64,000 bases of DNA, from contig CALCHY010000227.1 in assembly GCA_937907415.1 (NCBI GenBank), positions 23,644-87,643 on the forward strand, given 5' to 3'. Source of the DNA: an uncultured Trueperaceae bacterium (GTDB lineage Bacteria; Deinococcota; Deinococci; Deinococcales; Trueperaceae). The notes under the pieces were generated by a model. It saw nothing but the letters and a program-made list of their open reading frames with translations. It was not told where the DNA came from and ran no database searches. Shown piece after piece: positions 42,237 to 52,634 of this stretch. Each line of letters begins with the position of its first letter. Within the stretch, counting starts at the first letter, position 1. A program made the position numbers and the translations under genes.

Positions 42237-43685
42237 GTGTCCGACCTGACGAACCAAATTACTAAAGACGTCCACCCCGACGCTGCCAAGCTCGAGGGGA
42301 TGGAGCACACCAAGCAGTACGACTTCAAGCTCACCGAGGACTACTTCTTCAAGTCAGACCGCGGCCTGACACGCCGCGTCGTCGAGCAGATCAGCTACTT
42401 CAAGAACGAGCCAGAGTGGATGCTCAAGTTCCGCCTGCGCGCGTTCGAGATCGCCGAGAAGAAGGGCCGCCCCAAGTGGGGACCCGACCTGGGTGGCCTC
42501 AACTTCGACGACATCTTCTTCTACGTGAGGCCGAACGAGAAGCAAGGCACGGCGGGCTCATGGGACGACATCCCGGAAGAAGTGCGCGAGACCTACCGCC
42601 GCTTGGGCGTACCGGAGGCCGAACAGCGTGCGCTGGCGGGTGTCGGCGCGCAGTACGAGTCCGAGATGGTCTATCACAAGCTCAAGGAGGAGTGGGAGAA
42701 GCTCGGCGTCATCTTCCTCGACACCGACACCGGTCTCAAGGAGCACCCCGAGATCTTCAAGGAGTACTTCGCGACGGTCATCCCGCCCGAGGACAACTAC
42801 TTCGCGGCGGTCAACTCCGCGGTGTGGTCTGGCGGCTCGTTCGTGTACGTGCCGGAAGGCGTCCACGTCGACGTGCCGCTGCAGGCGTACTTCCTGCTCA
42901 ACGCCGAGAACATCGGCCAGTTCGAGCGCACCCTCATCATCGGGGCGCCAGGCTCCAAGTTCCACTACATCGAGGGCTGCACGGCCCCGGCGTACACGAG
43001 CAACTCGTTCCACTCTGGCGTCATCGAGATCGTGTGCCAGGACAACAGTCACGTGCGCTACTCCACCATCCAGAACTGGTCTCACAACGTCTACAACCTC
43101 GTCACGCAGCGCGCCATGGTGCACGCCAACGCCAGCATGGGCTGGCTGGACGGCAACCTCGGCTCCAAGACCACCATGAAGTACCCGAGCACCTACCTGG
43201 TTGGTGAGGGCGCCCACGGTGAGGTCCTCTCCATCGCTTTCGCCACTGACGGCCAGCACCAGGACGCCGGCGCCAAGGTCATCCACGTGGCCCCGAACAC
43301 CACCAGCAGCGTGGTCAGCAAGTCCATCAGCAAGGGCACGGGCCGCTCAAGCTACCGCGGTCTGGTGCAGATCCATCAGGGCGCCACCAACGCCCGCTCC
43401 AACGTGGAGTGCGACGCGCTGCTGCTCGACGAGAACGCCCGCACCGACACCTTCCCGTACATCGAGATCAACGAGAAGACCGCCCACGTGGGGCACGAGG
43501 CCACCGTCAGCAAGCTAGACGACGAGCAGATCTTCTACCTCATGACGCGGGGGCTTGGGCAGGCGGAGGCCATGTCGTTGATCGTGCGCGGCTTCCTAGA
43601 CCCCGTTGCCAAAGAGCTACCGCTCGAGTACGCGGTCGAACTCAACCGCCTCATCGAGCTCGAGATGGAAGGGAGCGTAGGTTAG
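42237..43685 (+). CDS. sufB: Fe-S cluster assembly protein SufB
   Basis: The 482-residue scaffold protein has the SufB core: EGCTAPAYTSNSFHSGVIEI, YSTIQNWSHNVYNLVTQRA, TMKYPSTYLVGEGAHGEVL, RSNVECDALLLDENARTDTFPYIEI and HEATVSKLDDEQIFYLMTRGL. It builds [4Fe-4S] clusters with SufC and SufD. GTG start with GGAGGG upstream. Confidence 0.98.
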   Translation: MSDLTNQITKDVHPDAAKLEGMEHTKQYDFKLTEDYFFKSDRGLTRRVVEQISYFKNEPEWMLKFRLRAFEIAEKKGRPKWGPDLGGLNFDDIFFYVRPNEKQGTAGSWDDIPEEVRETYRRLGVPEAEQRALAGVGAQYESEMVYHKLKEEWEKLGVIFLDTDTGLKEHPEIFKEYFATVIPPEDNYFAAVNSAVWSGGSFVYVPEGVHVDVPLQAYFLLNAENIGQFERTLIIGAPGSKFHYIEGCTAPAYTSNSFHSGVIEIVCQDNSHVRYSTIQNWSHNVYNLVTQRAMVHANASMGWLDGNLGSKTTMKYPSTYLVGEGAHGEVLSIAFATDGQHQDAGAKVIHVAPNTTSSVVSKSISKGTGRSSYRGLVQIHQGATNARSNVECDALLLDENARTDTFPYIEINEKTAHVGHEATVSKLDDEQIFYLMTRGLGQAEAMSLIVRGFLDPVAKELPLEYAVELNRLIELEMEGSVG

Positions 43686-43687
43686 GC

Positions 43688-45010
43688 ATGGCGACCCTGG
43701 TAGACAACCCCGTCATCAGCGCCGCCGCCGTCGAACACATCATCGACGCGTACGCCGAACCCGCGTGGCTGGCTGAGGAGCGCAGGGCAGCGCTCCGCTC
43801 TTACGACGCGCAGCCGTTCCCGACCGAGCGCACCGAGGAGTACCGCTACACGCAGCTGGCACGCTTCGCTTACGCCGGCCTCGAGCTTGCCAAGGCGCCG
43901 CGCGACTCGACGGTGTCGGAGCGCATCAGCATGCGCATCGCCGACTCCGACGCAGAAGGCGTCATGGTGCACAAGGGCAACCAGGTCGTGTTGCACGAGG
44001 CGAGCATCAGCGAGTCAGGCGTCATCTTCACCGACCTGCGCACGGCCGTACGCGAGCACGAGGCACTCGTCAAGGAGCACCTCTACAGCGTGGTCAACGC
44101 CACGCAAACGAAGTTCACGGCGCTCAACTCGGCGCTGTGGGAGAACGGCACCTTCGTGTACGTCCCGAAGAACGTCGAGGTCGAACTGCCGCTAGGCGCG
44201 TTCACCACGGCGGACTCCGGTGGTATCGGGCTCGGGCGCGCCCTTATCGTGCTCGGCGCGAACGCGCGCCTCACCTTCATCGACGAGTTCACGAGCGAGC
44301 CGTTCGACGAGCGACTGTTCTTCGACGCCGCCACCGAGATCGTCCTGCAAGATGGCGCCAAGTTGCGCTACGTGAGCCTCCAGAACTGGAGCCGCAACGT
44401 AGCGCACATCAACAAGCTCCGCGCGCACCTCGGCCGCGACGCTCGCCTCGAATCCGTGACCGTCAGCCTCGGGGCGGACGCCGCCCGCGCCGAAGTCGAG
44501 AGCCGCCTCGAAGGTCCAGGCTCCGAGAGCGAGATGCTGGGCTTGTACTTCGCGGACGAGGGCCAGCACTTCAACCAGTTCACCCTCCAGCACCACGCCA
44601 CGGAGCGCGGGTTCTCCGATGTGCTCTTCAAGGGCGCCGTCCGTGACGCCAGCCAAGCCGTCTACTCCGGCATGATCGTCGTCGACCCTGGCGCCCAGAA
44701 GACGGACGCTTACCAGACGAACCGCAACCTACTCCTCGACGAGGATTCCGAGGTCGTCTCCATCCCGCAACTCGAGATCGCGGCCAACGACGTCAAGTGC
44801 TCACACGGCTCCACCACCGGCCCGGTGCCGGAGGACCAGCGCTTCTACCTCATGAGCCGCGGACTCCACCCAGAAGTAGCAGAGCACGTGCTCGTCACGG
44901 GCTTCCTCTACGAGGTCATGAGCCGCGTGACGCTGCCGAAAGTGGCGGAGTACGTCGAGCGCGTAGTGCAGGCCAAGCTCGGCGTGCCAGGGGTGAAGGA
45001 GAAGCTGTGA
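43688..45010 (+). CDS. sufD: Fe-S cluster assembly protein SufD
   Basis: Partner of SufB in the SufBC2D complex. The 440-residue protein from ATG 43688 (3 nt after the sufB stop) has NSALWENGTFVYVPKNVEVELPL, TEIVLQDGAKLRYVSLQNWS, GLYFADEGQHFNQFTLQHH, AYQTNRNLLLDEDSEVVSIPQLEI and a C-terminal SHGSTTGPVPEDQRFYLMSRGL. It shares GTGA with the Rieske gene. Confidence 0.97.
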   Translation: MATLVDNPVISAAAVEHIIDAYAEPAWLAEERRAALRSYDAQPFPTERTEEYRYTQLARFAYAGLELAKAPRDSTVSERISMRIADSDAEGVMVHKGNQVVLHEASISESGVIFTDLRTAVREHEALVKEHLYSVVNATQTKFTALNSALWENGTFVYVPKNVEVELPLGAFTTADSGGIGLGRALIVLGANARLTFIDEFTSEPFDERLFFDAATEIVLQDGAKLRYVSLQNWSRNVAHINKLRAHLGRDARLESVTVSLGADAARAEVESRLEGPGSESEMLGLYFADEGQHFNQFTLQHHATERGFSDVLFKGAVRDASQAVYSGMIVVDPGAQKTDAYQTNRNLLLDEDSEVVSIPQLEIAANDVKCSHGSTTGPVPEDQRFYLMSRGLHPEVAEHVLVTGFLYEVMSRVTLPKVAEYVERVVQAKLGVPGVKEKL

Positions 45011-45354
45011 GCGAGGAGGAGGCGGCCGGAGCAGCCGTTGCGGCGGCGTCGTTCGACGTGGGTGCCGTCGATGAGTTCCCGGAGGACTCCATCACCGCCC
45101 GCGTGGTGGGCGGCACCGATATCGTGATCGTCAGGCAGGGGGGCGCGTTCTACGCGCTCCCCGACCGCTGCACCCACCAGCGTTACCCGATCAACGACGG
45201 CGAGTTGCTCGAAGGCAAGATCCGCTGCATTCACCACGGCGCCACCTTCGACTTGACCACCGGCCGCGCCACGCTGCCTGCCGTCAAGAAGATCCAACTC
45301 TTCCAGGTGGCCGAAGTGGCCGGCCGGGTGCAGGTGACGCTGCAGGAAATCTGA
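45007..45354 (+). CDS. Rieske [2Fe-2S] protein
   Basis: The 115-residue Rieske domain has CTHQRYPINDGELLEGKIRCIHHGATFDLTTG, with the CxH...CxxH ligands. A small NifU-independent Rieske ferredoxin in suf operons is common; it may supply electrons or serve in Fe-S trafficking, or act as a dioxygenase-type ferredoxin. GTG start overlaps the sufD stop. A perfect hairpin follows. Confidence 0.9.
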   Translation: MSEEEAAGAAVAAASFDVGAVDEFPEDSITARVVGGTDIVIVRQGGAFYALPDRCTHQRYPINDGELLEGKIRCIHHGATFDLTTGRATLPAVKKIQLFQVAEVAGRVQVTLQEI

Positions 45355-45370
45355 TTCAACGACGGCTGTT

Positions 45371-45406
45371 AGTGCGCCGCGAACCTCAATTGGTTCGCGG
45401 CGCACT
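45371..45406. terminator. Bidirectional hairpin between the suf operon and ispF
   Basis: AGTGCGCCGCGAACC (45371-45385) and its complement (45392-45406) form a perfect 15-bp stem around TCAATT. It lies between convergent genes. There is no T tract, so it may act by stem stability, as RNase barrier, or with Rho. Confidence 0.65.
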
Positions 45407-45412
45407 CTCGTA

Positions 45413-45901
45413 TCAGGTGAGCTCGGCTTGCAGCAGGCCGAGCACCACGCTCGCCTGCACGTGGTCGGGCGCGAGCCCCTCGCTAGTCTTGAAGGTGATG
45501 CCGACCGAGTCAGCCTGCAGCTCGAGCAGCTCAGCGATGACCGTGCTCATCGCGTCGCGGGCGGCGCCAAGTTTCGGAGTGTCGAGGGTCACGACCGCGG
45601 CCACGTTGACAACGCGAACGCCGGGCGTATGCACGCGCAGCTTCTCCAGGACTTGCGCCACGATGTCGCGGCTGTCCATCCCCGCGAAGCGTGCGTCGCT
45701 CGGCGGGAAGAGCCGACCGATGTCCCCGAGAGCGTAAGCGGATAACAGGGCGTCCGCCAGCGCGTGGAGGAGCACGTCGCCGTCTGAGTGGGCGTCCGCG
45801 CCGCGCTGGCTCTCCACCGGCACGCCCCCGATCACTAGCCGCCTGCCCGCCACCAGCCGGTGCGCGTCCTGACCGTGGCCAACCCTGAACTCCTGCATCA
45901 T
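45413..45901 (-). CDS. ispF: 2-C-methyl-D-erythritol 2,4-cyclodiphosphate synthase
   Basis: IspF cyclises CDP-ME-2P in the MEP isoprenoid pathway. The 162-residue product has VGHGQDAHRLV (metal ligands), HSDGDVLLHALADALLSAYALGDIGRLFPP and ITFKTSEGLA. The first ATG at 45901 is used; TACTAT (minus, 45908-45913) ends 6 nt before it. No ispD is adjacent. Confidence 0.97.
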   Translation of the reverse strand: MMQEFRVGHGQDAHRLVAGRRLVIGGVPVESQRGADAHSDGDVLLHALADALLSAYALGDIGRLFPPSDARFAGMDSRDIVAQVLEKLRVHTPGVRVVNVAAVVTLDTPKLGAARDAMSTVIAELLELQADSVGITFKTSEGLAPDHVQASVVLGLLQAELT

Positions 45902-45907
45902 TGGCCG

Positions 45908-45913
45908 ATAGTA
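45908..45913 (-). promoter_or_regulatory. -10 element TACTAT of ispF (leaderless)
   Basis: TACTAT on the minus strand ends 6 nt before the ATG at 45901, and there is no Shine-Dalgarno. Confidence 0.5.
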
Positions 45914-45990
45914 ACAATTGGGGTCTGGTTGACTCCGCGACTTGACTCTCTCGACCCGGCCCTCGCGACCTCAGGTGCTAGCCGCGGCGT

Positions 45991-46875
45991 GTGACAATGA
46001 GGCTCGTGTCTCCGGCCGTGGGCGTCATTTCACTGGTACTCGTCACGGTCATCTGGGGTACGACCTTCGTCGTAGTCAAGGAGGCACTCGACACCATCCC
46101 GGTGGCGTTACTCCTAGCGGTGCGTTTCACGCTCGCCGCGTTGCTGCTCGCCTGGGCGAAGTGGGACAGGCGCGCGCTAGTCCCGGCGCTAGTGCTCGGG
46201 TTGCTCTCGTTCGCCGGCTTCGCCACCCAAACGGCCGGCCTCGCCATCACCAGCGCCTCTAACGCGGCCTTCATTACAGGCCTGTCAGTGATACTCACGC
46301 CGCTAGTCGCGCGGGTGTGGCTGAAGCGTGCCCTGAGCGCCCGCGTACTGCTCGCGGCCTCGGTCGCGCTTGCCGGCCTCGGCCTCATGACCTTGCGCAA
46401 CGGCTTCGCGGCCGTCAACGCCGGCGACATCCTCGTGCTCGTCACCGCCCTCACTTACGCCATGTACATCGTGTACCTCGGCGAGGTGGCTGGCAAGGTG
46501 AGGGGCACGTCCCTCGCCATGATGCAGCACCTGCCGATGGCTGCCCTCGCGTGGTTGTGGGCCGCGCCAGAAGTCGGCAAGTTGGCGAGCGTGCCGATCG
46601 GCACCTACTTGGCGATCCTCTACCTGGCCGTGGTGGCCACCGCCCTTGTCGCTGTGGTCCAGACGTACGCGCAACGGGTCGTGCCGGCTCACCTCGCCGC
46701 GCTGATCTTCGTACTCGAGCCCGTGTTCGCGGCCGGCTTCGCCATGCTGCTCATAGGTGAGCGCTTGGGCACCCTCGGGTGGCTTGGCGCCAGCCTCATC
46801 CTGGTAGCCATGGTTCTCGCCGAGGGGCGCTTGCCAGCAACCCAGCGCCCCGGTGGCGACCTGGGCCGCAGCTAG
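45991..46875 (+). CDS. DMT superfamily (EamA) transporter
   Basis: The 294-residue protein has ten hydrophobic helices in two EamA repeats (PAVGVISLVLVTVIWGTTFVVVKEAL...; GDILVLVTALTYAMYIVYLGEV...). WGTTF and the second-repeat EPVFAAGFAMLLIGE are typical. Substrate unknown, often amino acids or metabolites. The start may be GTG 45991 or ATG 45997. Confidence 0.9.
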   Translation: MTMRLVSPAVGVISLVLVTVIWGTTFVVVKEALDTIPVALLLAVRFTLAALLLAWAKWDRRALVPALVLGLLSFAGFATQTAGLAITSASNAAFITGLSVILTPLVARVWLKRALSARVLLAASVALAGLGLMTLRNGFAAVNAGDILVLVTALTYAMYIVYLGEVAGKVRGTSLAMMQHLPMAALAWLWAAPEVGKLASVPIGTYLAILYLAVVATALVAVVQTYAQRVVPAHLAALIFVLEPVFAAGFAMLLIGERLGTLGWLGASLILVAMVLAEGRLPATQRPGGDLGRS

Positions 46876-46882
46876 GCGCCTC

Positions 46883-47680
46883 TCACCTAGGCACCAGCCG
46901 CCTCCAGCGCAGCAGCATGTTCAACAAACTGCCCTGCCGCGCCAACTCGAACTCACCGAAGTCGCCAGTGAAGCGGGCCGCTTCGCGGTACTCGGGGGCG
47001 TAGCGGTCGCGGTACACGTCGTCCGTCGCTCGCGTGCCAGAGAATCCCCTTGCTGCCATGGCCTCGAGGCGAGCGCGGGTCTGAGCCTCAGAACGGTAAG
47101 GGTAATGTTTGAAGAGGGGCATCTTCCAGTAAGGCACCCAACTAACGCCGTGCGGAAACACGCGGCCGTGCTCACCGGTGCGGTAGCTGGCGCCCGGCGC
47201 GTCCCTGAACTGCCTGATCTCGACCCAGAACGGGGAGTACCAGCGCACGTTCTCTTGCACACCCGCGCCCACTACTGGGCGGTCGCTTGGGTGCAAGAAG
47301 AACTGCATGGCTGCCCAGTTAACGCGGCCCGCGCCCTGCGCCTGCGCAGCTTGCGCCACTGCCCGCGGGTCGTCGTGGAAGAACTCGTCGCCGTGCATGA
47401 GCGTGTACCAGTGTCCTACTCCGTACTCGGCCCTGGCGGCGTCTAAGAGCGCTTGGCGGTGGTAGTCGCGCACCTTGCCTAAGCCAGCTACGTCCGCGTC
47501 GCGCAGCACGAGCTTGACGAGCGGGTCGGCGCGCAAGATGGCCGGCGTGGCGTCGTCTGACCCGTCAAGCGCGAAGATGGCGTCGACGCCGGGCCCGTTG
47601 TGGCGCAGCATCTCCTCGATGACGTCTTGCTCGTTATAAGTCATGAGCAAGCCGATGTTGAGGCGCTTAGAGCCTCGCAT
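46883..47680 (-). CDS. Glycosyltransferase family 2-like protein
   Basis: The 265-residue protein begins RLNIGLLMTYNEQDVIEEMLRHNGPGVDAIFALDGSDDATPAIL, a GT-A start with an Asp-containing nucleotide-sugar patch, then HGDEFFHDDP. No membrane helix is seen. The acceptor is unknown; an envelope glycan role is likely given its type (inference). Confidence 0.72.
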   Translation of the reverse strand: MRGSKRLNIGLLMTYNEQDVIEEMLRHNGPGVDAIFALDGSDDATPAILRADPLVKLVLRDADVAGLGKVRDYHRQALLDAARAEYGVGHWYTLMHGDEFFHDDPRAVAQAAQAQGAGRVNWAAMQFFLHPSDRPVVGAGVQENVRWYSPFWVEIRQFRDAPGASYRTGEHGRVFPHGVSWVPYWKMPLFKHYPYRSEAQTRARLEAMAARGFSGTRATDDVYRDRYAPEYREAARFTGDFGEFELARQGSLLNMLLRWRRLVPR

Positions 47681-47722
47681 GCGGTCTCTAACCCGCGTTG
47701 GCGTGACGGCGAGCCTGCGTCG

Positions 47723-49672
47723 TCACTCGTTCCCGCTGCGCTGCAGTTGCTCGACGACCCCGCGGTCCTCTAGCGTGCTCGTGTCACCGATCAACTCCTG
47801 GCCGGAAGCCACGCTGCGCAGGAGGCGGCGCATGATCTTGCCGGAACGCGTCTTCGGTAGCGCGTCCGCGAAGCGCACCTCGTCTGGCCGCGCTATGGCG
47901 CCGATCTCGGCAGCGACGTGCTTGCGCAGTTCGTCGCGCAACTTGTCGCTCGGCTCGAAACCTTGCTCGAGCGTCACGAACGCCACGATCCCCTGACCCT
48001 TCAGCTCGTCGGGGCGGCCAACGACGGCCGCCTCGGCCACGGCAGGGTGCGAGACGAGCGCAGACTCGACCTCCATGGTGCCGAGGCGGTGGCCCGACAC
48101 GTTCACCACGTCGTCGACGCGGCCCATCACCCAGAAGTAGCCGTCCGCGTCCTTCCGCGCCCCATCGCCGGAGAAGTAGGTGTGTGGCACCTCGCCCCAG
48201 TACTGGTTGCGGTAGCGGTCGTCGTCGCCGTAAACGGTGCGCAGCATGCCGGGCCACGGGCGACGCATGACGAGGTAACCGCCCTGGTCGACGCCTGCGT
48301 CGTTACCGTCAGCGTCCACGACGGCCGCGTCGATGCCGAAAAGCGGAACGCCGGCCGAGCCGGGCTTCGTCGTGTGCACGCCAGGCAACGTCGAGATCAT
48401 GATGGCGCCCGTTTCCGTCTGCCACCACGTGTCGACGATCGGGCAGCGGTCGCCACCGATGACGCTGCGGTACCACATCCACGCTTCGGGATTGATGGGT
48501 TCGCCGACCGTGCCGATGAGGCGCAGGCTAGAGAGGTCGTGCTTCTCCGGGTACTCCCTGCCGAGCTTGATGAAGGCGCGGATGGCGGTTGGGGCCGTGT
48601 AGAAGATGGTCACGCCGTAGCGTTCGATCATCTCCCAGAAGCGGTCAGGCGCCGGGTACGTCGGGTTGCCCTCGTACATGACCTGCGTGGCGCCGTTGGA
48701 CATGAGGCCGTAGACGACGTACGAGTGGCCCGTCACCCACCCGATGTCGGCCGTGCACCAGAACACGTCGTTCTCTTGCAGGTCGAACACGTACTTCGCC
48801 GTCAGGGAAGTGTGGACGAGGTAGCCGCCGGTCGTGTGCAGCACGCCCTTCGGTTTGCCAGTCGAGCCGGAAGTGTAGAGCACGTAAGCGGGGTGCTCCG
48901 CATCGACCGGCACGGCCGGGCAGTTCGGCGAGGCGCCCTGCATGAGCTCGTGGTACCACTCGTCGCGGCCGGCCTCCATGTCTACGACATTCTCGGCGCG
49001 TCTGATGACAATGACGTGCTTGACGCTCGGCGTCGTAGCTAGGGCCTCGTCGACCGCCGGTTTGAGCGGGAGGACGGCGCCGCGGCGGAAGCCGCCGTCT
49101 GCCGTGATGACTACGCTCGCCTGAGCGTCGTTGACGCGGTCGGAGAGCGCGTGAGACGAGAAGCCTCCGAACACGACCGAGTGCGTCGCGCCTATGCGGG
49201 CGCACGCCAGCATGGCAACTATGGCCTCCGGGATCATGGGCATGTAGATGGCGACGCGGTCGCCGACCTTCACGCCCTTGCCCTTCAGGACGTTGGCGAA
49301 GCGACTGACCTCGGTGAGCATCTGGCCGTAAGTGATGGTGCGCTTGTCGCCAGGCTCACCTTCCCAGAAGAACGCCACCTTGTTGGCCTTGCCCTCGGCG
49401 ACTTGTCGATCTAGGCAGTCGTAAGCGAGGTTCGTCTTGCCGCCAACGAACCACTTGACGTGCGGCTCTTCCCACTCCATGACGCTGGTCCACGGCTCGA
49501 ACCAATGGTGACGCTTGGCCGCCTCGCCCCAGAATAGTTCTGGCTCGTCTAGCGACTGGCGGTACAGCCGCTCGTACTCCTCGGAACTGTTTATGAGGGC
49601 GGTGCGCTGGAACGACTTAGGAGGTGGGAACTGGCGTGCCTCTTGCAGTACGGATTCGATGGTGTCGGCCAT
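47723..49672 (-). CDS. acs: Acetyl-CoA synthetase
   Basis: Acs activates acetate to acetyl-CoA through acetyl-AMP. The 649-residue protein has [15 protein letters not shown] (A3), [27 protein letters not shown], and the regulatory acetylation site [11 protein letters not shown] near the C-terminus. ATG 49672 is chosen because TTTGGAGGACCC precedes it and [11 protein letters not shown] fits the family start. Confidence 0.97.
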   Translation of the reverse strand: MADTIESVLQEARQFPPPKSFQRTALINSSEEYERLYRQSLDEPELFWGEAAKRHHWFEPWTSVMEWEEPHVKWFVGGKTNLAYDCLDRQVAEGKANKVAFFWEGEPGDKRTITYGQMLTEVSRFANVLKGKGVKVGDRVAIYMPMIPEAIVAMLACARIGATHSVVFGGFSSHALSDRVNDAQASVVITADGGFRRGAVLPLKPAVDEALATTPSVKHVIVIRRAENVVDMEAGRDEWYHELMQGASPNCPAVPVDAEHPAYVLYTSGSTGKPKGVLHTTGGYLVHTSLTAKYVFDLQENDVFWCTADIGWVTGHSYVVYGLMSNGATQVMYEGNPTYPAPDRFWEMIERYGVTIFYTAPTAIRAFIKLGREYPEKHDLSSLRLIGTVGEPINPEAWMWYRSVIGGDRCPIVDTWWQTETGAIMISTLPGVHTTKPGSAGVPLFGIDAAVVDADGNDAGVDQGGYLVMRRPWPGMLRTVYGDDDRYRNQYWGEVPHTYFSGDGARKDADGYFWVMGRVDDVVNVSGHRLGTMEVESALVSHPAVAEAAVVGRPDELKGQGIVAFVTLEQGFEPSDKLRDELRKHVAAEIGAIARPDEVRFADALPKTRSGKIMRRLLRSVASGQELIGDTSTLEDRGVVEQLQRSGNE

Positions 49673-49781
49673 GGGTCCTCCAAATAGCCGCGCGCCACTC
49701 AAGGCGGCGTGACTGGCAGCGAATGGTTTACTGAGGGGCAGCATATCCCACGTCAAAGCGGCCGGCCGGAGGCCGTGAGCC

Positions 49782-51281
49782 TCACCCGCGGGACCAGACT
49801 CGAGGCAGGCGCCACCAGCCGGGCGTGAAGATGACGAACACCGTCACTACCTCGAGCCGCCCCGCGTACATGGCGAACATGAGCAGGAGCTTCCCTACCG
49901 CCGACAGCTCGTCGAGCTGGCCAATCGGCGCGTAAGGCCCGAGGCCGGGTCCGGTGTTGCCAAGGGAGGCGATGGAGGCGCTGAAGGCGCTCGTGAAGTC
50001 CGCGCCGAGGAACACGAGCGCTATGGTCGTGAAGGCGAAGAGGCCGACGTAGAGGGTGATGAACGCGCCCACGGCCCTGATGGCGTCCTCGGAGACGATA
50101 CGGTCGCCGACGCGCACGGGCAGCACGGCGCGCGGGTGGATCGCATGACGCACTTCCCGCGCCGTGTGCTTTGCGATGATCAACCACCGGACTACCTTCA
50201 CGCCGCCGCTGGCGGAACCGCCGCAACCCCCTACGAACAGGAGGGCGAGGATCATTCCCTGGGCGGGCAGGCCCCACTCCCGGAAGTCGGCCGAGGCGAA
50301 ACCGGTGCTCGTCACGATGCTCACCGACTGGAACAAGCCGTGGCGGATGGCGTCAGCCGTGCCGTACTCGCCGGCAAGGAGCATGGCGAGTATGCCGCCC
50401 CCTACGACGAGGATGCCGATGTAGACGCGGAACTCCGCGTCGCGCAGCAGTGCCCTTGGCTGCCCGGAGACGGCCCTGAACACGAGTATGAAACTCGCCC
50501 CGGACAGGGTCATGAACAAGATCGCGATCCACTGAAGCGCCGGTGCGCTGTAGTCCGCGAAGCTCGCGGCGTTGGCGCTGAAGCCCCCGGCTGCCAGCGT
50601 GCCAAAGGCGTGCGCGAGGGCGTCGAACGGCGCCATGCCGGCGACGGCGTATGCCGCCGCGCACGCGATGGTAAGGGCAGCGTAGAGCGCCACGACGGCC
50701 AACGCCGTCTGGCGCAGGCGCGGCGTGAAGCGCTCCTGGCTCGGTCCCGGCATCTCCGCGTGGAACATCTGCCTGCCAGCGATGGCTAGTTGCGGGAAGA
50801 CGGCCAAGAACAGCACGAGGATGCCGACGCCACCAACCCACTGGGAGACGGCCCGCCACAAGAGCAGCGAGTCAGGCACGAGCGAGAAGTCTTGGATCGT
50901 CGTTGCGCCGGTCGTGGTGAAACCGCTCATCGACTCGAAGAAGGCGTCGAGTGGCGGCAACTGCCCGCCGAAGACGTAGGGGATGGCGCCTAACGCTGGG
51001 AGGAAGAGCCAGGAGAGGAGCACGGTGATCAGTGCCTCGCGTCTGCTGGGGTCGGCATCTGGGCTGCCCAGCCTACGGAGGTAAAGTCCGGCGGGCAGCG
51101 CTACGAGTACGGTGGCCGCGAAGCCGTGGAACGGCTCACCAACGGCGAGGGCGTAGATGGCGAACGCCGTCGCGGCGAAGCTCAACGCCATGAAGCCGGT
51201 TCCTAGCACGTACGGGAAGAACTTGCCGCGGCTCGTGTCGCGCCGGGTGCGTTGCGGCTGCGTGCGCGCCGTGGTCGTCAC
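49782..51281 (-). CDS. trkH: Trk system potassium uptake protein TrkH
   Basis: The 499-residue membrane pore has the four selectivity-filter P-loops: [40 protein letters not shown] and [12 protein letters not shown]. Ions pass through the pore, gated by TrkA. ATGA couples it to trkA upstream. Confidence 0.95.
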   Translation of the reverse strand: MTTTARTQPQRTRRDTSRGKFFPYVLGTGFMALSFAATAFAIYALAVGEPFHGFAATVLVALPAGLYLRRLGSPDADPSRREALITVLLSWLFLPALGAIPYVFGGQLPPLDAFFESMSGFTTTGATTIQDFSLVPDSLLLWRAVSQWVGGVGILVLFLAVFPQLAIAGRQMFHAEMPGPSQERFTPRLRQTALAVVALYAALTIACAAAYAVAGMAPFDALAHAFGTLAAGGFSANAASFADYSAPALQWIAILFMTLSGASFILVFRAVSGQPRALLRDAEFRVYIGILVVGGGILAMLLAGEYGTADAIRHGLFQSVSIVTSTGFASADFREWGLPAQGMILALLFVGGCGGSASGGVKVVRWLIIAKHTAREVRHAIHPRAVLPVRVGDRIVSEDAIRAVGAFITLYVGLFAFTTIALVFLGADFTSAFSASIASLGNTGPGLGPYAPIGQLDELSAVGKLLLMFAMYAGRLEVVTVFVIFTPGWWRLPRVWSRG

Positions 51282-52630
51282 CCGACCGGCTTCCTGCTCC
51301 TACGCTCGTCCAGCCACTCCTCGACTTCCCCGACGCAGTCTGGAGTAGTAACGAGGTAGAGGTGATCGCCTGGCTGGATGACGGTCTCACCGTTCGGCAC
51401 GATGATGCGCTCGTTGCGCAGCACGGCACCGATCAGCATGTCGCCTGGCGTGCCGAGGTCCATGACGCGACCGCCGGCGGACTCCGGCGGGTACGTGGCC
51501 TCCATGACTTCCGCGCGATCCTCGATCGTCGCGAGGTGCTCGACCTCGTCAACGCCCAGCCAGTTGAGGACCTCCTGGACGGCGGCCGCCCGCGGGGTGA
51601 GCGGCGAGTCGATGCCAACGCGCATGAACAGCCTACGATTGCGCGTCCTGCCGACGCGCGTCACGACCTTGGGGATGCCGAGCTGCTTGCCCAACAGCGA
51701 CACCAGGAGGTTCTTGGCGTCGTCATCCGTTACGGCGACGATCACGTCGGCGTCCTCGACGCGCTCTTGTTCAAGGAGCTCGAGGTCGGTGCCGTCGCCC
51801 TTGAGGACGAGCGCGCGCGGCAGTAGCTGGGCCAGTTTCTCGCAGCGCTCTTGGTCCTGCTCGATGATGGTCAGGTCCGCACGCCCGCTGGTCAACTGTT
51901 GCGCCACCATGAAGCCGACGTTGCCGCCGCCGACGATGACGACCTTCTGCGAATGTCTTTGGGGAGCGAAGCGCCGCTGCATGTCGCGCATCTTCTCGCT
52001 AGTTCCCATGAAAACCACGCGGTCGCCTGCCTCGAGGACGGTCGCGCCCGTTGGGATGTGGAAGGAGTCACCCTGGATGGCGCCGACCGCCAACACGCCA
52101 GGCGGCAGGGTGATGCCGTCGAGCCGCGAGTTGAGGAACGGGTCGTGCGGTTCGAGGAGGAACTCGAGCAGCATGATGCGGCCGTTAGCGAAGCGCGCGC
52201 TATCTATCGCCCGTGGCACCCTGACGATGTCAGCGATCTGGTGCGCGAGGATGCGTTGCGGCCAAAGCACACGGTTGATGAGCAGGCCGACGGATTCGAA
52301 GGCGCCATCGCGCTTGAACGCATCGACGTAGCGTTGGCGCGTTACGAAGGCGAGGGTCTCCTTCGCGCCGAGGCCCTTGGCGGCCAGGCAGGCGAGCACG
52401 TTGACGTCGTCGCTCGAGGTGCAGGCTATGAAGGCCCTCGCGCGATCGGCGTTCGCCGCGCGCAGGTCCTCAGGGTCCGTGCCGTTGCCGCGCACGAACT
52501 GCACGTCCATGGCAGTGAAGGCCGCCTCGCGCTCAGGGTCTTGGTCGATGATGGTGACGCTGTGCGTCCGGTGGAGCGCCGCCGCTATCAGTGCGCCGAT
52601 CTCCCCGCCACCGACGATGACGATCTGCAT
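51278..52630 (-). CDS. trkA: Trk system potassium uptake protein TrkA
   Basis: Cytoplasmic regulatory subunit with two RCK modules: IVGGGEIGALIAAALHRTHSV (RCK1, residues 3-120) and VIVGGGNVGFMVAQQLTSG (RCK2, from about 227), each with a nucleotide-binding GxGxxG and a C-terminal RCK_C part. 450 residues. TAGGAT (minus, 52637-52642) ends 6 nt before the ATG. First gene of trkA-trkH. Confidence 0.95.
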   Translation of the reverse strand: MQIVIVGGGEIGALIAAALHRTHSVTIIDQDPEREAAFTAMDVQFVRGNGTDPEDLRAANADRARAFIACTSSDDVNVLACLAAKGLGAKETLAFVTRQRYVDAFKRDGAFESVGLLINRVLWPQRILAHQIADIVRVPRAIDSARFANGRIMLLEFLLEPHDPFLNSRLDGITLPPGVLAVGAIQGDSFHIPTGATVLEAGDRVVFMGTSEKMRDMQRRFAPQRHSQKVVIVGGGNVGFMVAQQLTSGRADLTIIEQDQERCEKLAQLLPRALVLKGDGTDLELLEQERVEDADVIVAVTDDDAKNLLVSLLGKQLGIPKVVTRVGRTRNRRLFMRVGIDSPLTPRAAAVQEVLNWLGVDEVEHLATIEDRAEVMEATYPPESAGGRVMDLGTPGDMLIGAVLRNERIIVPNGETVIQPGDHLYLVTTPDCVGEVEEWLDERRSRKPVG

Positions 52631-52634
52631 TCGC

